In this document: one piece after another, positions 11,893 to 24,247 of the stretch
Numbering within the stretch: position 1 is the stretch's first letter
Layout: each line of letters begins with the position of its first letter
Origin: Macrobrachium rosenbergii
Taxonomy: Eukaryota; Arthropoda; Malacostraca; Decapoda; Palaemonidae
Length of the DNA stretch: 64,000 nucleotides
Assembly (NCBI RefSeq): GCF_040412425.1
Contig: NC_089742.1
Coordinates: forward strand, 71,975,006 to 72,039,005
Direction of reading: 5' to 3'
Notes under the pieces: model-generated
The model's input: only the letters and a program-made list of their open reading frames with translations
Databases searched by the model: none
What the model was told of the DNA's origin: nothing
Translations under genes and position numbers: made by a program

Positions 11893-14883
11893 CAGTGACC
11901 CCTTGTTTATCGCGGGAGATAGGTTCCAAGACCGGCCGCGATAACTGAAATTCCGCGAAGTACGGACAACATATTTATTTAATTATTTAACATGTATTTG
12001 GACTTTTTAAAACCTTCCCTGTACTCTTAACAACTCACCCTTTACTCTATTAATAACAGGGACAACTGTTAAGCAATATGAATTCGATAGGTAAGTTTAC
12101 AGTACTATATAACAGGGGCTAAATTACTGTGGTAAAGTAGCTATAGTATATGATGTGATCGGCAAGCTTTAAATTTTAAAAAATACAGTATACATACAGT
12201 AACAATATATACAGTAATACAATACAGTATCATGTTACTGTACTGTATTACATGTAATGCAGTACAGTAACACTTAAGATTAAAAAAAAAATAAAGATTG
12301 TTACTGTACTCACCAAGAAAGAAGTTGAAGTAAAATTTGAATGAAGATGGTAATGAATTTGCTGCGCAGTAAAAATGATGACGATAAAGGTGATGATGAA
12401 TTTTACTGCGCAGTCAATGATTGTATTTTACGTCTCTTCAGACGGTGGTGCCATTTCCTGGGGCACCTCTTCCACTTCTTCCACGGTTTCCGAAGGTGTA
12501 ACCACAGTAGCAGCAGCAGGAACTGGCTCTTTTTTGCGAGGCTACAAAAACATTGTGATTGGCAGTTGCTGCTGCTGCTTCTTTTTCCGGTCGAAGAGCA
12601 TCTTGTAGGGGGCCATGACGTCATCGACCATGTTGCAGAATTGAACCGATCGAACCATATCGTTGACCCATTCCTGCGACCGCTCTTGCAGTTCCTTAGC
12701 CAGGTTGCACAACCCGGCGAGCCGTTCTAAAGTCAAGCCATTTTGGGAGACAACTTCTGTTTCTTGCTGTGCTGCTTCTTCTTCTTCTTCTTCTTCTTCG
12801 CTCGCCGACTTCATCAACTCTTTGAGGTCTTTGTCAGTTAGCGGCTGGGAGTGGCAGTCTAGAAGTTCGTCGACGTCGCCCGTGGTCATGTCTGCAAAGT
12901 CCTCACCTCCAAGGATCGCAGCCAACTGCACAGCTTTCTGTACTGCAGAGTGTTGGATTTCAGCAGGTGTAAATCCTTTGTCATCGTAAACAACCTCGGG
13001 CCACAACTTCTTCCAGCTGGTGTTAATGGTGGCAGGCTTCATTTTTTCCAATGCCTTGTGCATATTTTGGAGACACATAGCAATTGTGTACTGCCGCCAG
13101 TATGCCTTCAAGTTGAAATCGTCGTCTTCTTGGGCAGCATCCATGGAAGCAACCAGGTTCGCCAGGGCATTCCTCGTGTATAGGGCCTTGAACGCCCTGA
13201 TAACCCCGTGGTCCATTGGCTGAATAAGTGACATCATGTTGGGTGGTAGGAACTCAACCTGAACCCCCAAATACGACAGATCAGTAGCATGGCCACCAGC
13301 ATTATCCATAATGAGAACGATTTTGAATCGCATGCCCTTTTCTGCTGGATACACCTTCACTTGCGGGATAAAACACTGGTGGAACCAGTCGGAGGTCAGC
13401 ATCTTCGTTATTCAGGCCTTTGGATTGTGCATCCAATGTACGGATAGCAGATTCTTTTTTTGTTTTTTAAAGCCCTTGGGTTTATAGACTTGTAAATAAG
13501 TCCTGGCTTTAATAAAAATCCCGCAGGATTGCCAAACATCACGAGGGTCACACAATCCTTGTATGCTTTAAAGCCAGAGGCTTTTGCCTCCTCTTTGAAC
13601 AGGAAAGTTCACAAGGGCATTCTTTTCCAAAACAAGCTCGTCTTGTCCATATTAAAAACTTGTTTGGGCTGATATCCACCTTCAGAGATAATCTTCTTGA
13701 AGGTTTCATTGACGTATGTTTCAGCGGCGACCGTGTCAGCCGAAGCAGCCTCGCCATGCAAGGAAGCACTTTTTAGGCCGTAGCGTTTCTGAAACATTAC
13801 AAACCACCCTTTGCTAGCAAAAAATTGCAGTTTCTTACGTGGTGAATGACTGGACGTCCCTGGTTGTGGATCTTCTACATCTTCTTCTGCTTCTTTGCAG
13901 TTGCCACTGTCGTCCTCTGGTTCCTTAGCGGCGAAGGTCTCGTACAGGCTCCTAGCCTTTGCTTGGATAATGTTCGTATCCAAGGCTATGTTCTTCTTTC
14001 GGCAGTCGGCTATCCGTACGGCCAAAGCAGCTTCCATACGGACGATCGTTTTATTACGAGCCGTAACCACTCTCTTTGCTGGCTTGTTAAAGGTGATGGC
14101 AGCTGTCTTCCTAATCTTCGCCTCGTCCTTGTAGATGTATCGAATGGTGGATTCGTTCACGGCAAAATGGCGGGCTACAGCCGCGAACTTTCTCCCTTCC
14201 TTCAACATATTGAGAAGTTTCACCTTTTCATCAATCGTCGTCATTCTTCGATGGCGCTTAGACTCAGTACCAGCCTTGGAAGAAGCAGCACGCTTGGGAG
14301 CCATTGCAGGGGGTGAAAATTGAAGCAAAGTTCAACAAAAACCACAAAAAAAATCACACAGCAAAGTGTAAGTAAACCGTTTGGCAAGAAAGCTTGAAGC
14401 GAAGTGGCCGCGAGAGAGACACAAGGGGAGATGCTGCGGGTTCTGAGCATCAGTCTAAGCACCAATCACAGGCCCGATTAGAAATTGGGAAGCTGTGATT
14501 TGTCATCTCCCTCCCATGCACCAATCACAGCCCGTGTTACAACGCACTTAGTCACCGAGATGGTACGCTTTGTGTTTTCCCAACAATGGAACAATGTATA
14601 GGCATCACTTCCCAGATGGTTCTCTTTTTTTGTCATAGGAGTTACAAGTGCAAATATGTCTTTTTTGGCTATTTTACACTTGTTTTGTTGTTCTTACACT
14701 AGGAAATACTATTTATTATTAATATTTTAATGGATTTAATGAGAAATTTTGGGTGTTCATATATCGTGATTTTTCTAGAATCTTCCAGAAAATCTGCGAT
14801 ATATTTTCCATTAATATATATTAAAAATTCCTCGAAGTCATGAATTCGTGATAATCGAATCGCGAAGTAGCGATGAGTCACTG
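11893..14883 (-). mobile_element. Tigger-type (pogo superfamily) DNA transposon, 2,991 bp
   Basis: The left terminus CAGTGACCCCTTGTTTATCG at 11,893 and the right terminus, which reads CAGTGACTCATCGCTACTTC on the opposite strand from 14,883, form terminal inverted repeats. Both flanks are TA, the expected target duplication. The element encodes one transposase on the minus strand and inserted into the pogo-like element at 11,688-22,051. AT-rich, CAGTA-rich tracts fill 11,960-12,300. Confidence 0.9.
12542..14304 (-). pseudogene. Tigger transposase (frameshifted)
   Basis: The probable start is the Met of MAPKRAASSKAGTESKRHRR at 14,304. The N-terminal half (to 13,609) has a basic leader, a CENP-B/psq-like helix-turn-helix (MTTIDEKVKLLNML ... 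FAVNESTIRYIYKDE), a second DNA-binding region and the first catalytic Asp in FNMDKTSLFW. The next part continues in another frame (13,608-13,480: FLFKEEAKASGFKAYKDC). The C-terminal half (13,402-12,542) contains the second Asp in IVLIMDNAGGHA and the third in LIQPMDHGVIRAFK, followed by an acidic poly-Glu stretch. All three DDE/D acidic residues and both DNA-binding domains are present. At least two frameshifts and a stop break the reading frame. The copy is recent-looking but not translatable as it stands. Confidence 0.85.
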
Positions 14884-15938
14884 TAATGCTATATTTGTTG
14901 CGTAAACGCGTACAGCCATAAGTAACTGAACGAGAAACAGCTGTTTTACTATGATCAACTGAATTGAATAACAACAGCTGTTTTGCTTGCATTTCGACCA
15001 TCGTACGATAGTCAACAATTACCATATTCATGTTACAAATAATGTTAAGCAGAATAAGACTGATATATTTTTACATTACTGTGTACCTTTATTCGCTATG
15101 GAGAAAAGATTGGCAAGGAAATGCACTGTTAAATGTAAGCTGCAAATTGTAGCTGAAGCTGAGAAAACAATGTTCAAGCTGCTAATGACTATAAATTATT
15201 GTGCATCGGCAACACGGATGAAACTCCCCTAAACTTCGATATGCCATCAAACTTGACCTTAAATAAAATTGGAGAGAAAAGTATCTTAATCAAAACTGCT
15301 TGACATGAAAAAACACATTTTACTGTTATTTTAACATGCATGGCAGATGGGATGAAATTTTCCCCCATGGTTATCTTTAAATGGAAATTGATGCCTAAAC
15401 AAAAATTGCCAAATGGTATTGTTGTTTCACAAAAACCTTTACAATGCAAATGGAGCATGATCGCTGTTTGTTTGTTTTTTATAGTAGAATAGTAATATGA
15501 GAATACTATATATACAATATTATTGGACACAGTGAAATAAAGCATAACTTTTTAAAAGATTCAAGAAAAAGATGCATACTGTATTTCTTATGCTTGTATT
15601 TTATAATACGATACTAATATGTGAATATTACATACGCTAATTTTATATCACATGTATGATGCGACCCCCTTAACCCTTTCATATCTGTATAGTTATCACA
15701 TCACTGAGGGCACGAGCCCCGATGTGTCTGGGAGCTACTTCGATAGTGCGAAAAAATAATTATTTCGAAAATTCAGCAAAATATAAATTTTATGCCAACA
15801 ACGTTCATTTTGCTGTCCTTTTTTCTAAATGTTTATATTTTATGGTGGAATAGTCAGAATAAGAGTCCCAGCCCTCTAAATACAAAAAATGTGAGTTATT
15901 GCACAAAAAAAAAAAAATCTTTATTTATTTTCATATTT

Positions 15939-18900
15939 TCGTTCAGAACCCAAAAACTATGAATGTCAGGCGAATGAATTATTTTTTATGAGAAAGCCAA
16001 AAAAATTCTCTAAATATCGACATATAAAAGAATGGAAAACGAATAAGTCCAGCTGGTGAAAAATTGATAGAAAAAGGGGAAGAAACAGAGCGCTCTGCCC
16101 GGCGATGGTGAGAATTATCGCTAGAAAAAGATTTTTTGAAGAGCCCTATCTCGGTTATTTTCATAGAAATTACTTTGTAAATATACGAAAATGTAGAGGA
16201 AAAGTTGAAGAATAATGTGAGAGTCAAGAAAAATGGCTTTGGTAACGACAACAGTTTCATTTTGACGTTATAAATCAATTGAAACGAAAAAAAAAATGTT
16301 ACCGTTGTCAACATTATCGTTCGAGAGCTCAAAATCTATAACAGTTAGGCGAATGGATTATTTTTTTGAGAAAAGCCAACAAAATTCTCTAAATATTGAT
16401 ATATAAAACAATGAAAAACAAATAAGTTCAGTTGGTGAAAAAATTTATAGAAAAGAGGGTAAGAAACAGAGCGATTTGCCCGGCGTATGGTGAGAATTAT
16501 CGCTAGAAAAAAATTTTTTTTGAAGAGCCCTATCTCGGTTATTTTTCATAGAAATTACTTTGTAAATATACGAAAATGTAGAGGAAAAGTTGTAGAATAA
16601 AGTGAGAGTCAAGAAAATGGCTTTTGGTAACGGCATCAGTTTCATTTTGACGTTATAAATTGATTGAAACGAAAAAAAATGTTACCGTTGTCAACATTAT
16701 CGTTAAGTAGCTCAAAGGCTATAACAGATAGGCGAATGGATTATTTTTATGAGAAAGCCAACAAAATTCTCTAAATATTGATATATAAAACAATGAAAAA
16801 CGAATAAGTCCAGTTGGTGAAAAAATTTATAGAAAAGAGGGTAAGAAACAGAGCGATTTGCCCGGCGTATGGTGAGAATTATCACTAGAAAAAAGTTTTT
16901 TTTGAAGAGCCCTATCTCGGTTATTTTTCATAGAAATTACTTTGTAAATATACGAAAATGTAGAGGAAAAGTTGTAGAATAAAGTGAGAGTCAAGAAAAA
17001 TGGCTTTGGTAACGACAACAGTTTCATTTTGACGTTATAAATTGATTGAAACGAAAAAAAATGTTACCGTTGTCAACATTATCGTTCGTAGCTCAAAGGC
17101 TATAACAGATAGGCGAATGGATTATTTTTAATGAGAAAGCCAACAAAATTCTCTAAATATTGATATATAAAACAATGAAAAACGAATAAGTCCAGTTGGT
17201 GAAAAAATTTATAGAAAAGAGGGTAAGAAACAGAGCGATTTGCCCGGCGTATGGTGAGAATTATCGCTAGAAAAAACTTTTTTTTTTGAAGAGCCCTATC
17301 TCGGTTATTTTTCATAGAAATTACTTTGTAAATATACGAAAATGTAGAGGAAAAGTCGTAGAATAAAGTGAGAGTCAAGAAAAATGGTTTTGGTAACGGC
17401 AACAGTTTTATTTTGACATTATAAATTGATTGAAACGAAAAAAATGTTACCGTTGTCAACATTATCGTTAAAAAAGGCTATAACAGTTAGGCGAATGGAT
17501 TATTTTTTATGAGAAAGCCAACAAACTTCTCTAAATATTGATATATAAAACAATGAAAAACGAATAAGTCCAGTTGGTGAAAAATTTATAGAAAAGAGGG
17601 TAAGAAACAGAGCGATTTGCCCGGCGTATGGTGAGAATTATCGCTAGAAAAAGGTTTTTTTTGAAGAGCCCTATCTCGGTTATTTTTCATAGAAATTACT
17701 TTGTAAATATACGAAAATGTAGAGGAAAAGTTGTAGAATAAAGTGAGAGTCAAGAAAAATGGCTTTGGTAACGGCAACAGTTTTATTTTGACGTTATAAA
17801 TTGATTGAAACGAAAAAAAATGTTACCGTTGTCAACATTATCGTTAGAGTAGCTCAAAAGCTATAACAGTTAGGCGAATGGATTATTTTTTATGAGAAAG
17901 CCAACAAAATTCTCTAAATATTGATATATAAAACAATGAAAAACGAATAAGTTCAGTTGATGAAAAAATTTATAGAAAAGAGGGTAAGAAACAGAGCGAT
18001 TTGCCCGGCGTATGGTGAGAATTATCGCTAGAAAAAGTTTTTTTGAAGAGCCCTATCTCGGTTATTTTTCATAGAAATTACTTTGTAAATATACGAAAAT
18101 GTAGAGGAAAAGTTGTAGAATAAAGTGAGAGTCAAGAAAAATGGCTTTGGTAACGGCAACAGTTTCATGTTGACGTTATAATTTGATTGAAACGAAAAAA
18201 ATGTTACCGTTGTCAACATTATCGTTAGAGCTCAAAAGCTATAACAGTTAGATTTAATGAATAATTTTTATGAGAAAGCCAATAAAATTCCCTAAATATT
18301 GACATATAAAAATGGAAAACGAATAAGTCCAGTTGGTGAAAAAATTGATAGAAAAGAGGGTGAGAAACAGAGCGCTCTGCCCGCCTATGGTGAGAATTAT
18401 CGCAAGAAATTTTTTTTTTTTGAAGAGCCCTATCTCGGTTATTTTTCATAGAAATTACTTTGTAAATATACGAAAAAGTAGAGGAAAAGTTGAAGAATAA
18501 AGGAAAGTCACGAAAAATGGCTTTGGTAACGGCAACAGTTTCATTTTGACGTTATAAATTGATTGAAACGAAAAAAATGTTACCGTTGTCAACATTATCG
18601 TTCAGAGCTCAAAATCTATAACAGTTAGGCGAATGGATTATTTTTTATGAGAAAGCCAACAAAATTCTCTAAATATTGATATATAAAACAATGAAAAACA
18701 AATAAGTCCAGTTGGTGAAAAATTTATAGAAAAGAGGGTAAGAAACAGAGCGATTTGCCCGGCGTATGGTGAGAATTATCGCTAGAAAAAGTTTTTTTGA
18801 AGAGCCCTATCTCGGTTATTTTTCATAGAAATTACTTTGTAAATATACGAAAATGTAGAGGAAAAGTTGTAGAATAAAGTGAGAGTCAAGAAAAATGGCT

Positions 18901-21350
18901 TTGGTAACGGCATCAGTTTCATTTTGACGTTATAAATTGATTGAAACGAAAAAAATGTTACCGTTGTCAACATTATCGTTCAGTAGCTCAAAGGCTATAA
19001 CAGATAGGCGAATGGATTATTTTTATGAGAAAGCCAACAAAATTCTCTAAATATTGATATATAAAACAATGAAAAACGAATAAGTCCAGTTGGTGAAAAA
19101 ATTTATAGAAAAGAGGGTAAGAAACAGAGCGATTTGCCCGCGTATGGTGAGAATTATCGCTAGAAAAAAGTTTTTTTTGAAGAGCCCTATCTCGGTTATT
19201 TTTCATAGAAATTACTTTGTAAATATACGAAAATGTAGAGGAAAAGTTGTAGAATAAAGTGAGAGTCAAGAAAAATGGCTTTGGTAACGACAACAGTTTC
19301 ATTTTGACGTTATAAATTGATTGAAACGAAAAAAATGTTACCGTTGTCAACATTATCGTCGTAGCTCAAAGGCTATAACAGATAGGCGAATGGATTATTT
19401 TTAATGAGAAAGCCAACAAAATTCTCTAAATATTGATATATAAAACAATGAAAAACGAATAAGTCCAGTTGGTGAAAAATTTATAGAAAAGAGGGTAAGA
19501 AACAGAGCGATTTGCCGGCGTATGGTGAGAATTATCGCTAGAAAAACTTTTTTTTTTTGAGCCCTATCTCGGTTATTTTTCATAGAAATTACTTTGTAAA
19601 TATACGAAAATGTAGAGGAAAAGTCGTAGAATAAAGTGAGAGTCAAGAAAAATGGTTTTGGTAACGGCAACAGTTTTATTTTGACATTATAAATTGATTG
19701 AAACGAAAAAAATGTTACCGTTGTCAACATTATCGTTCAGAGCTCAAAGGCTATAACAGTTAGGCGAATGGATTATTTTTTATGAGAAAGCCAACAAACT
19801 TCTAAATATTGATATATAAAACAATGAAAAACGAATAAGTCCAGTTGGTGAAAAAATTTATAGAAAAGAGGGTAAGAAACAGAGCGATTTGCCCGGCGTA
19901 TGGTGAGAATTATCGCTAGAAAAAGTTTTTTTGAAGAGCCCTATCTCGGTTATTTTTCATAGAAATTACTTTGTAAATATACGAAAATGTAGAGGAAAAG
20001 TTGTAGAATAAAGTGAGAGTCAAGAAAAAATGGCTTTGGTAACGGCAACAGTTTTATTTTGACGTTATAAATTGATTGAAACGAAAAAATGTTACCGTTG
20101 TCAACATTATCGTTAAGTAGCTCAAAAGCTATAACAGTTAGGCGAATGGATTATTTTTATGAGAAAGCCAACAAAATTCTCTAAATATTGATATATAAAA
20201 CAATGAAAAACGAATAAGTTCAGTTGATGAAAAATTTATAGAAAAGAGGGTAAGAAACAGAGCGATTTGCCCGGCGTATGGTGAGAATTATCGCTAGAAA
20301 AAGTTTTTTGAAGAGCCCTATCTCGGTTATTTTTCATAGAAATTACTTTGTAAATATACGAAAATGTAGAGGAAAAAGTTGTAGAATAAAGTGAGAGTCA
20401 AGAAAATGGCTTTGGTAACGGCAACAGTTTCATGTTGACGTTATAATTTGATTGAAACGAAAAAAATGTTACCGTTGTCAACATTATCGTTAAGTAGCTC
20501 AAAAAGCTATAACAGTTAGGCGAATGAATAATTTTTTATGAGAAAGCCAATAAAATTCCCTAAATATTGACATATAAAAAATGGAAAACGAATAAGTCCA
20601 GTTGGTGAAAAAAATTGATAGAAAAGAGGGTGAGAAACAGAGCGCTCTGCCCGGCCTATGGTGAGAATTATCGCAAGAAAATTTTTTTTTTTTGAAGAGC
20701 CCTATCTCGGTTATTTTTCATAGAAATTACTTTGTAAATATACGAAAAAGTAGAGGAAAAGTTGAAGAATAAAGGGAAAGTCACGAAAAATGGCTTTGGT
20801 AACGGCAACAGTTTCATTTTGACGTTATAAATTGATTGAAACGAAAAAAAAAGTTACCGTTGTCAACATTATTGTTCAGAGCTCAAAACTATAACAGTTA
20901 GGCGAATGAATTATTTTTTTATGAGAAAGCCAAGATAATTCTCTAAATATCGACATATAAAAAAATGAAAAACGAATAAGTCCAGTTGGTGAAAAATTGA
21001 TAGAAAAGTGGGTAAGAAACAGAGCGCCTGTACCAGGCATAAGGTGAGAATTATCGCTAGACATTTTTTTGAAGAGCCCTACCTCGGATTTTTTCATAGA
21101 AATTACTTTGTAAATATACAAAAATGTAGAGGAAAGGTTGAGGAATAAAGTGAGAGTCAAGAAAATGGCTTTGATAACAGCAACAGTTTCATTTTGACGA
21201 TATAAGCTGTTCAAAACAAAAAAAAAAATGTTACCGTTGTCAACATTATCGTTCAGAGCTCAAAAGCTATAACAGTTGGGTGAATGAATTATTTTTTATG
21301 AGAAAGCCAACAAAATTCTCTAAATATCGATATATATGATAATGAAAAAT
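15939..21350. repeat. Tandem array, about 14.3 copies of a 379-bp unit
   Basis: The marker GAATGRATTATTTTTTATGAG starts near 15973, 16351, 16734, 17116, 17492, 17877, 18253, 18632, 19010, 19388, 19769, 20146, 20522, 20905 and 21285, with spacings of 376-385. Units differ by substitutions and mainly by homopolymer length. The first and last units are the most diverged. Short minus-strand open frames recurring in every unit are by-products of near identity and vary with homopolymer indels, so I do not call them genes. Confidence 0.95.
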
Positions 21351-21556
21351 GAGATTCAGAGCCCTGACTAAAATCCAGACATCTCTTATGTGATGCACTA
21401 ACAAATTTCCGCTAGTTTTACCGTAAAAACTTTGCGAAAGCATGTTGGAAACTGTTCTCGATTGACGCCGCTGTATGTAAACAGCCACACGTGTTTACCC
21501 AGCCTCAGTCGCATGGTCTCTGACAGAAGTGTGGCCTGTCAGGCCTGCGTGGGTGC

Positions 21557-21790
21557 GATCAGCTGATGTCATTGTGAGAATTTTACTCGCCATGGATTTG
21601 CGCATGCGCAGTAGAGGAACTAAAAATTTATAGAAAATATAGGATACCAAACAGAGTGTTTCCGATAATGTAATCCTACATTTTATAAAAAAAATGTAAG
21701 ATACGAGAGAAAACGTGGGTAGGATCAGCTGATTTCATTGTGGGAAATTTACTATGCCAGGAATTGCGCATGCGCAGTATAGGCACTGCT
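21557..21790 (+). repeat. Two direct copies of a subterminal block in the TTAA element
   Basis: GATCAGCTGATGTCATTGTG ... GCGCATGCGCAGTA at 21,557-21,615 recurs as GATCAGCTGATTTCATTGTG ... GCGCATGCGCAGTA at 21,726-21,780. Both blocks contain the palindromes ATCAGCTGAT and GCGCATGCGC. Paired subterminal motifs of this kind often serve as transposase binding sites; that role is inference. Confidence 0.8.
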
Positions 21791-22384
21791 TGCCTGGCGA
21801 TCGATGCCTGAGTTACACGGTCCAAGGTATGCTTTAGCCTATGGAAACCACCAACTGTCCAAAAATAAAAAAATTTACCCCTACCACACGCATTTAAAAA
21901 ATGTCGGTAAATTTTACGTACAATTACGACAGTCAGACAAGAAGGGGGGTAGGGGGTTATTGCGTAATATGACGTCAATTGGGCAGGAAAGGGTTAAAAT
22001 TAGCTTCAAAATTAGGTCTTCAAAAGTCACATGATATGCAAGTATATATGGTAATTGTCTACATTATCTACTGGCCTCTTGCATTTCCCAATACAGTACT
22101 AAAAATTATTAAATTTCTTTTCAGTCTACTCCTTACATTTTTCACAAGAATAAATCTCTCTCTCATTACCTCTGCACGTAACACACTGTGACCATCATGC
22201 CCAACCGAGAACATTCGGTTTGCATAAAGCTCATTCTTACAGAACACAGCGCTTCTAGCTCTGCTTGCTGTTAATGACAAAATGCAAAACATAAAACAAG
22301 CTCAATACTGTAGGGGAGAAATAAGCCAAAATACGGTCATAATTAGTACAATCAATTCACAACATATAAACAGAGACACAGCAG

Positions 22385-22505
22385 GAAGAATTCTAACAAG
22401 AACATTTAACATTCCAACACCCTCTGGTGGGAAACAGGTGTTTACAGACAGTCCATCTGGGTCTGTCAAACATTTTTTTTTTCATTTTGAATGCCGACTG
22501 CGCCG
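22385..22505 (-). repeat. Dispersed repeat, copy 2 (partner at 5690-5830)
   Basis: The reverse complement shows ACCTGTTTCCCACCAG followed by GTGTTGGAATGTT and an upstream GGCATTCAAAATGA, matching the copy at 5.7 kb. Confidence 0.6.
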
Positions 22506-24149
22506 TATGTAAGCTAACTTTAACAGTAAGATTCATCCAAAATAATCTGCAGTAAAAGAGTAAAAGCAGTAATGAACAGCTGAGAGCAAAATGGTGAACT
22601 GAAGATACCACTGCCATTTATTGTCAAAAACAGCAAAATATCTAAGTAAACAACCCTTGATAAGAAATATGGGAAAGGCAAACTAATTAAAAAGCTCCCA
22701 TGTTAACCCAAGGCAAAAATTGAACAATTCAAGCAAAAATTACATGGGCTTGAAAAGAATCCCACAAGTGAAATTATTTACTCTGAAAAAGTCAAGAATC
22801 ACATGAATGAGATCTTTTAAAACTGAGAAATCAAGTACTGGCAGAGAATGCCACAAACCACAAGGCGAAAAGGCACAAAATTAGCAATAACTATACTTAA
22901 TACTTAGCACAAAAAATCAAAGGGAAGTAAAATAATAAACTTATGAATCAAATTAATGAAATGTACACCAACAAAACATGGGAAAACACCAATAATCCCA
23001 GAAAGTGGTGAAGCCCAAAAGACTCTGAAGTCACACAAAGGAATACCATCTTCCCTTCTGGGCTAGTGGAGCATGAGATGTACATGCACAGAGGGACTTT
23101 TATACAGTACCATCTTTCAAGTTGGTGTGACAACCCTTTCACACATGTTAAAACTATTTTATGATTAATGGGTTCATAGGAACAAATCTAACCTACAGTA
23201 ACAACATAAATCACATCAAAATACACGAAACACCATGAGAAGAATTCAAATCTTTTGAAACCTAACCTTCTGGAGCTCTTCTATGCCATATTGTATAAAA
23301 CACTTACACTTCGATTAAAAAAAAAAAGAGAAATAAGCTTAATTCTAACCAAAACAGTCAGTTTCAAGACTGTAGATGCAGTTATCCTATGATATCAACA
23401 CAGCTGAGAAATATTATTACATTAAATTCTCTCTTATGAACAAAGCATTAATGGAAGCTAGCAGAGAAAAATCAATGATAAACATATGCTACTATCTTCC
23501 TGTAATATTTTTTCTAGCTTGAGAAGTAATATATTATTGTATTTTTAATTTCATAAGACATTTATCTAACAATACATGGTTAGTCAGACATATGGTATAA
23601 AATATACCATATTTTGGTTTACTAATCATTTTATTTTGGTTGCTTATATATGTTGCATTAATACATTACATGTAAGGGAACAGCTAAATATTGGCATTTA
23701 AAAATCATCTGGGGTTTTACTTTTGGAATACTGTTATTGTATCAACTGGAATAGGACTCACAAGTTAATTTAGTGCAATCCTAAATCAAATGGAGATGAA
23801 AATATATGGAAATAAACTACAGTACATAACCTGTAACTGGCAAAGAAAATTTATTTAAAAGCATGCAGAGGCTACATCTAGACAGTCAGGAAAGATTTGC
23901 AAACAAATTATGATTACCAAATATGCCCTATAAAAAAGTGGAAAGAAGACATGCCATAATGGCTTTATAACCACCTCTACTACTTATCCAATGGTGTACC
24001 ATGCAGAAATATTATATAAACTCTGCTAACAAGGTATTTATTTCTAAGACTTTGTACATCTTCAGAGAAAATCTGAATTCCCAGAGAAGGGAAGTGGCCT
24101 TATGTGTGAGGACAATGCACATTGCCACATCACCAGCAGGAACATAATG

Positions 24150-24247
24150 CAGTAAGTTATTGTCAGGCAGCAATATCAATCAATAAATATATCCTGCTCA
24201 GTAAGTTATTGTCAGGCAGCAATATCAATCAATAAATATATCCTGCT
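24150..24247. repeat. Perfect 49-bp tandem duplication
   Basis: CAGTAAGTTATTGTCAGGCA begins at 24150 and again at 24199. The two 49-bp copies show no difference that I can see, so the duplication is very recent or under gene conversion. Confidence 0.9.

Larger units (their letters stand above)
15670..21997. mobile_element. TTAA-flanked non-coding element (piggyBac-like ends) carrying a satellite array
   Basis: The element lies between TTAA at 15670-15673 and TTAA at 21994-21997. Its ends read inward as CCCTTTCATATC and, on the other strand, CCCTTTCCTGCC, sharing CCCTTTC. The sequence outside (CCCC-TTAA, then TAGCTTCAAAATTAGGTC) is nearly the same as the uninterrupted sequence at 47,945-47,980 in the second pogo copy, which shows the pre-insertion site with a single TTAA. 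The interior is about 270 bp of unique left sequence, about 5.4 kb of 379-bp tandem units and about 650 bp of unique right sequence. I see no transposase, so it must be mobilised in trans, probably by a piggyBac-family enzyme (inference from TTAA and CCC ends). Confidence 0.85.
11688..22051 (+). mobile_element. pogo-like DNA transposon derivative, split by two nested insertions
   Basis: The left end reads TA-CCATATATACTTG (from 11,688) and the right end CAAGTATATATGG-TA (to 22,051), an inverted pair bounded by TA. Its own sequence is about 1 kb (11,688-11,890, 14,886-15,669, 21,998-22,051). The rest is a Tigger element (11893-14883) and a TTAA element (15670-21997). The middle part encodes a degenerate transposase in the plus direction: a start resembling MEKRLARKCTVKCKLQIVAEAE (the pogo/CENP-B-like N-terminal helix-turn-helix), directly joined to remnants of the DDE domain. 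A second copy is at 47.16-48.0 kb. Confidence 0.75.

Noticed and set aside
12341..14323. Plus-strand open frames opposite the Tigger transposase
   Set aside because: They are antisense shadows of the transposase, which has clear motifs on the minus strand.
15939..16000. Repeated short direct repeats considered as a CRISPR array
   Set aside because: The unit is about 379 bp with no short repeat-spacer pattern, and the DNA is eukaryotic.
15979..21214. Family of similar minus-strand open frames (LFYNFSSTFSYIYKVISMK...) in each 379-bp unit, suggesting a multicopy peptide gene
   Set aside because: The frames are similar only because the units are nearly identical. They start and stop at different places whenever a homopolymer changes length, and no start context or conserved end exists.
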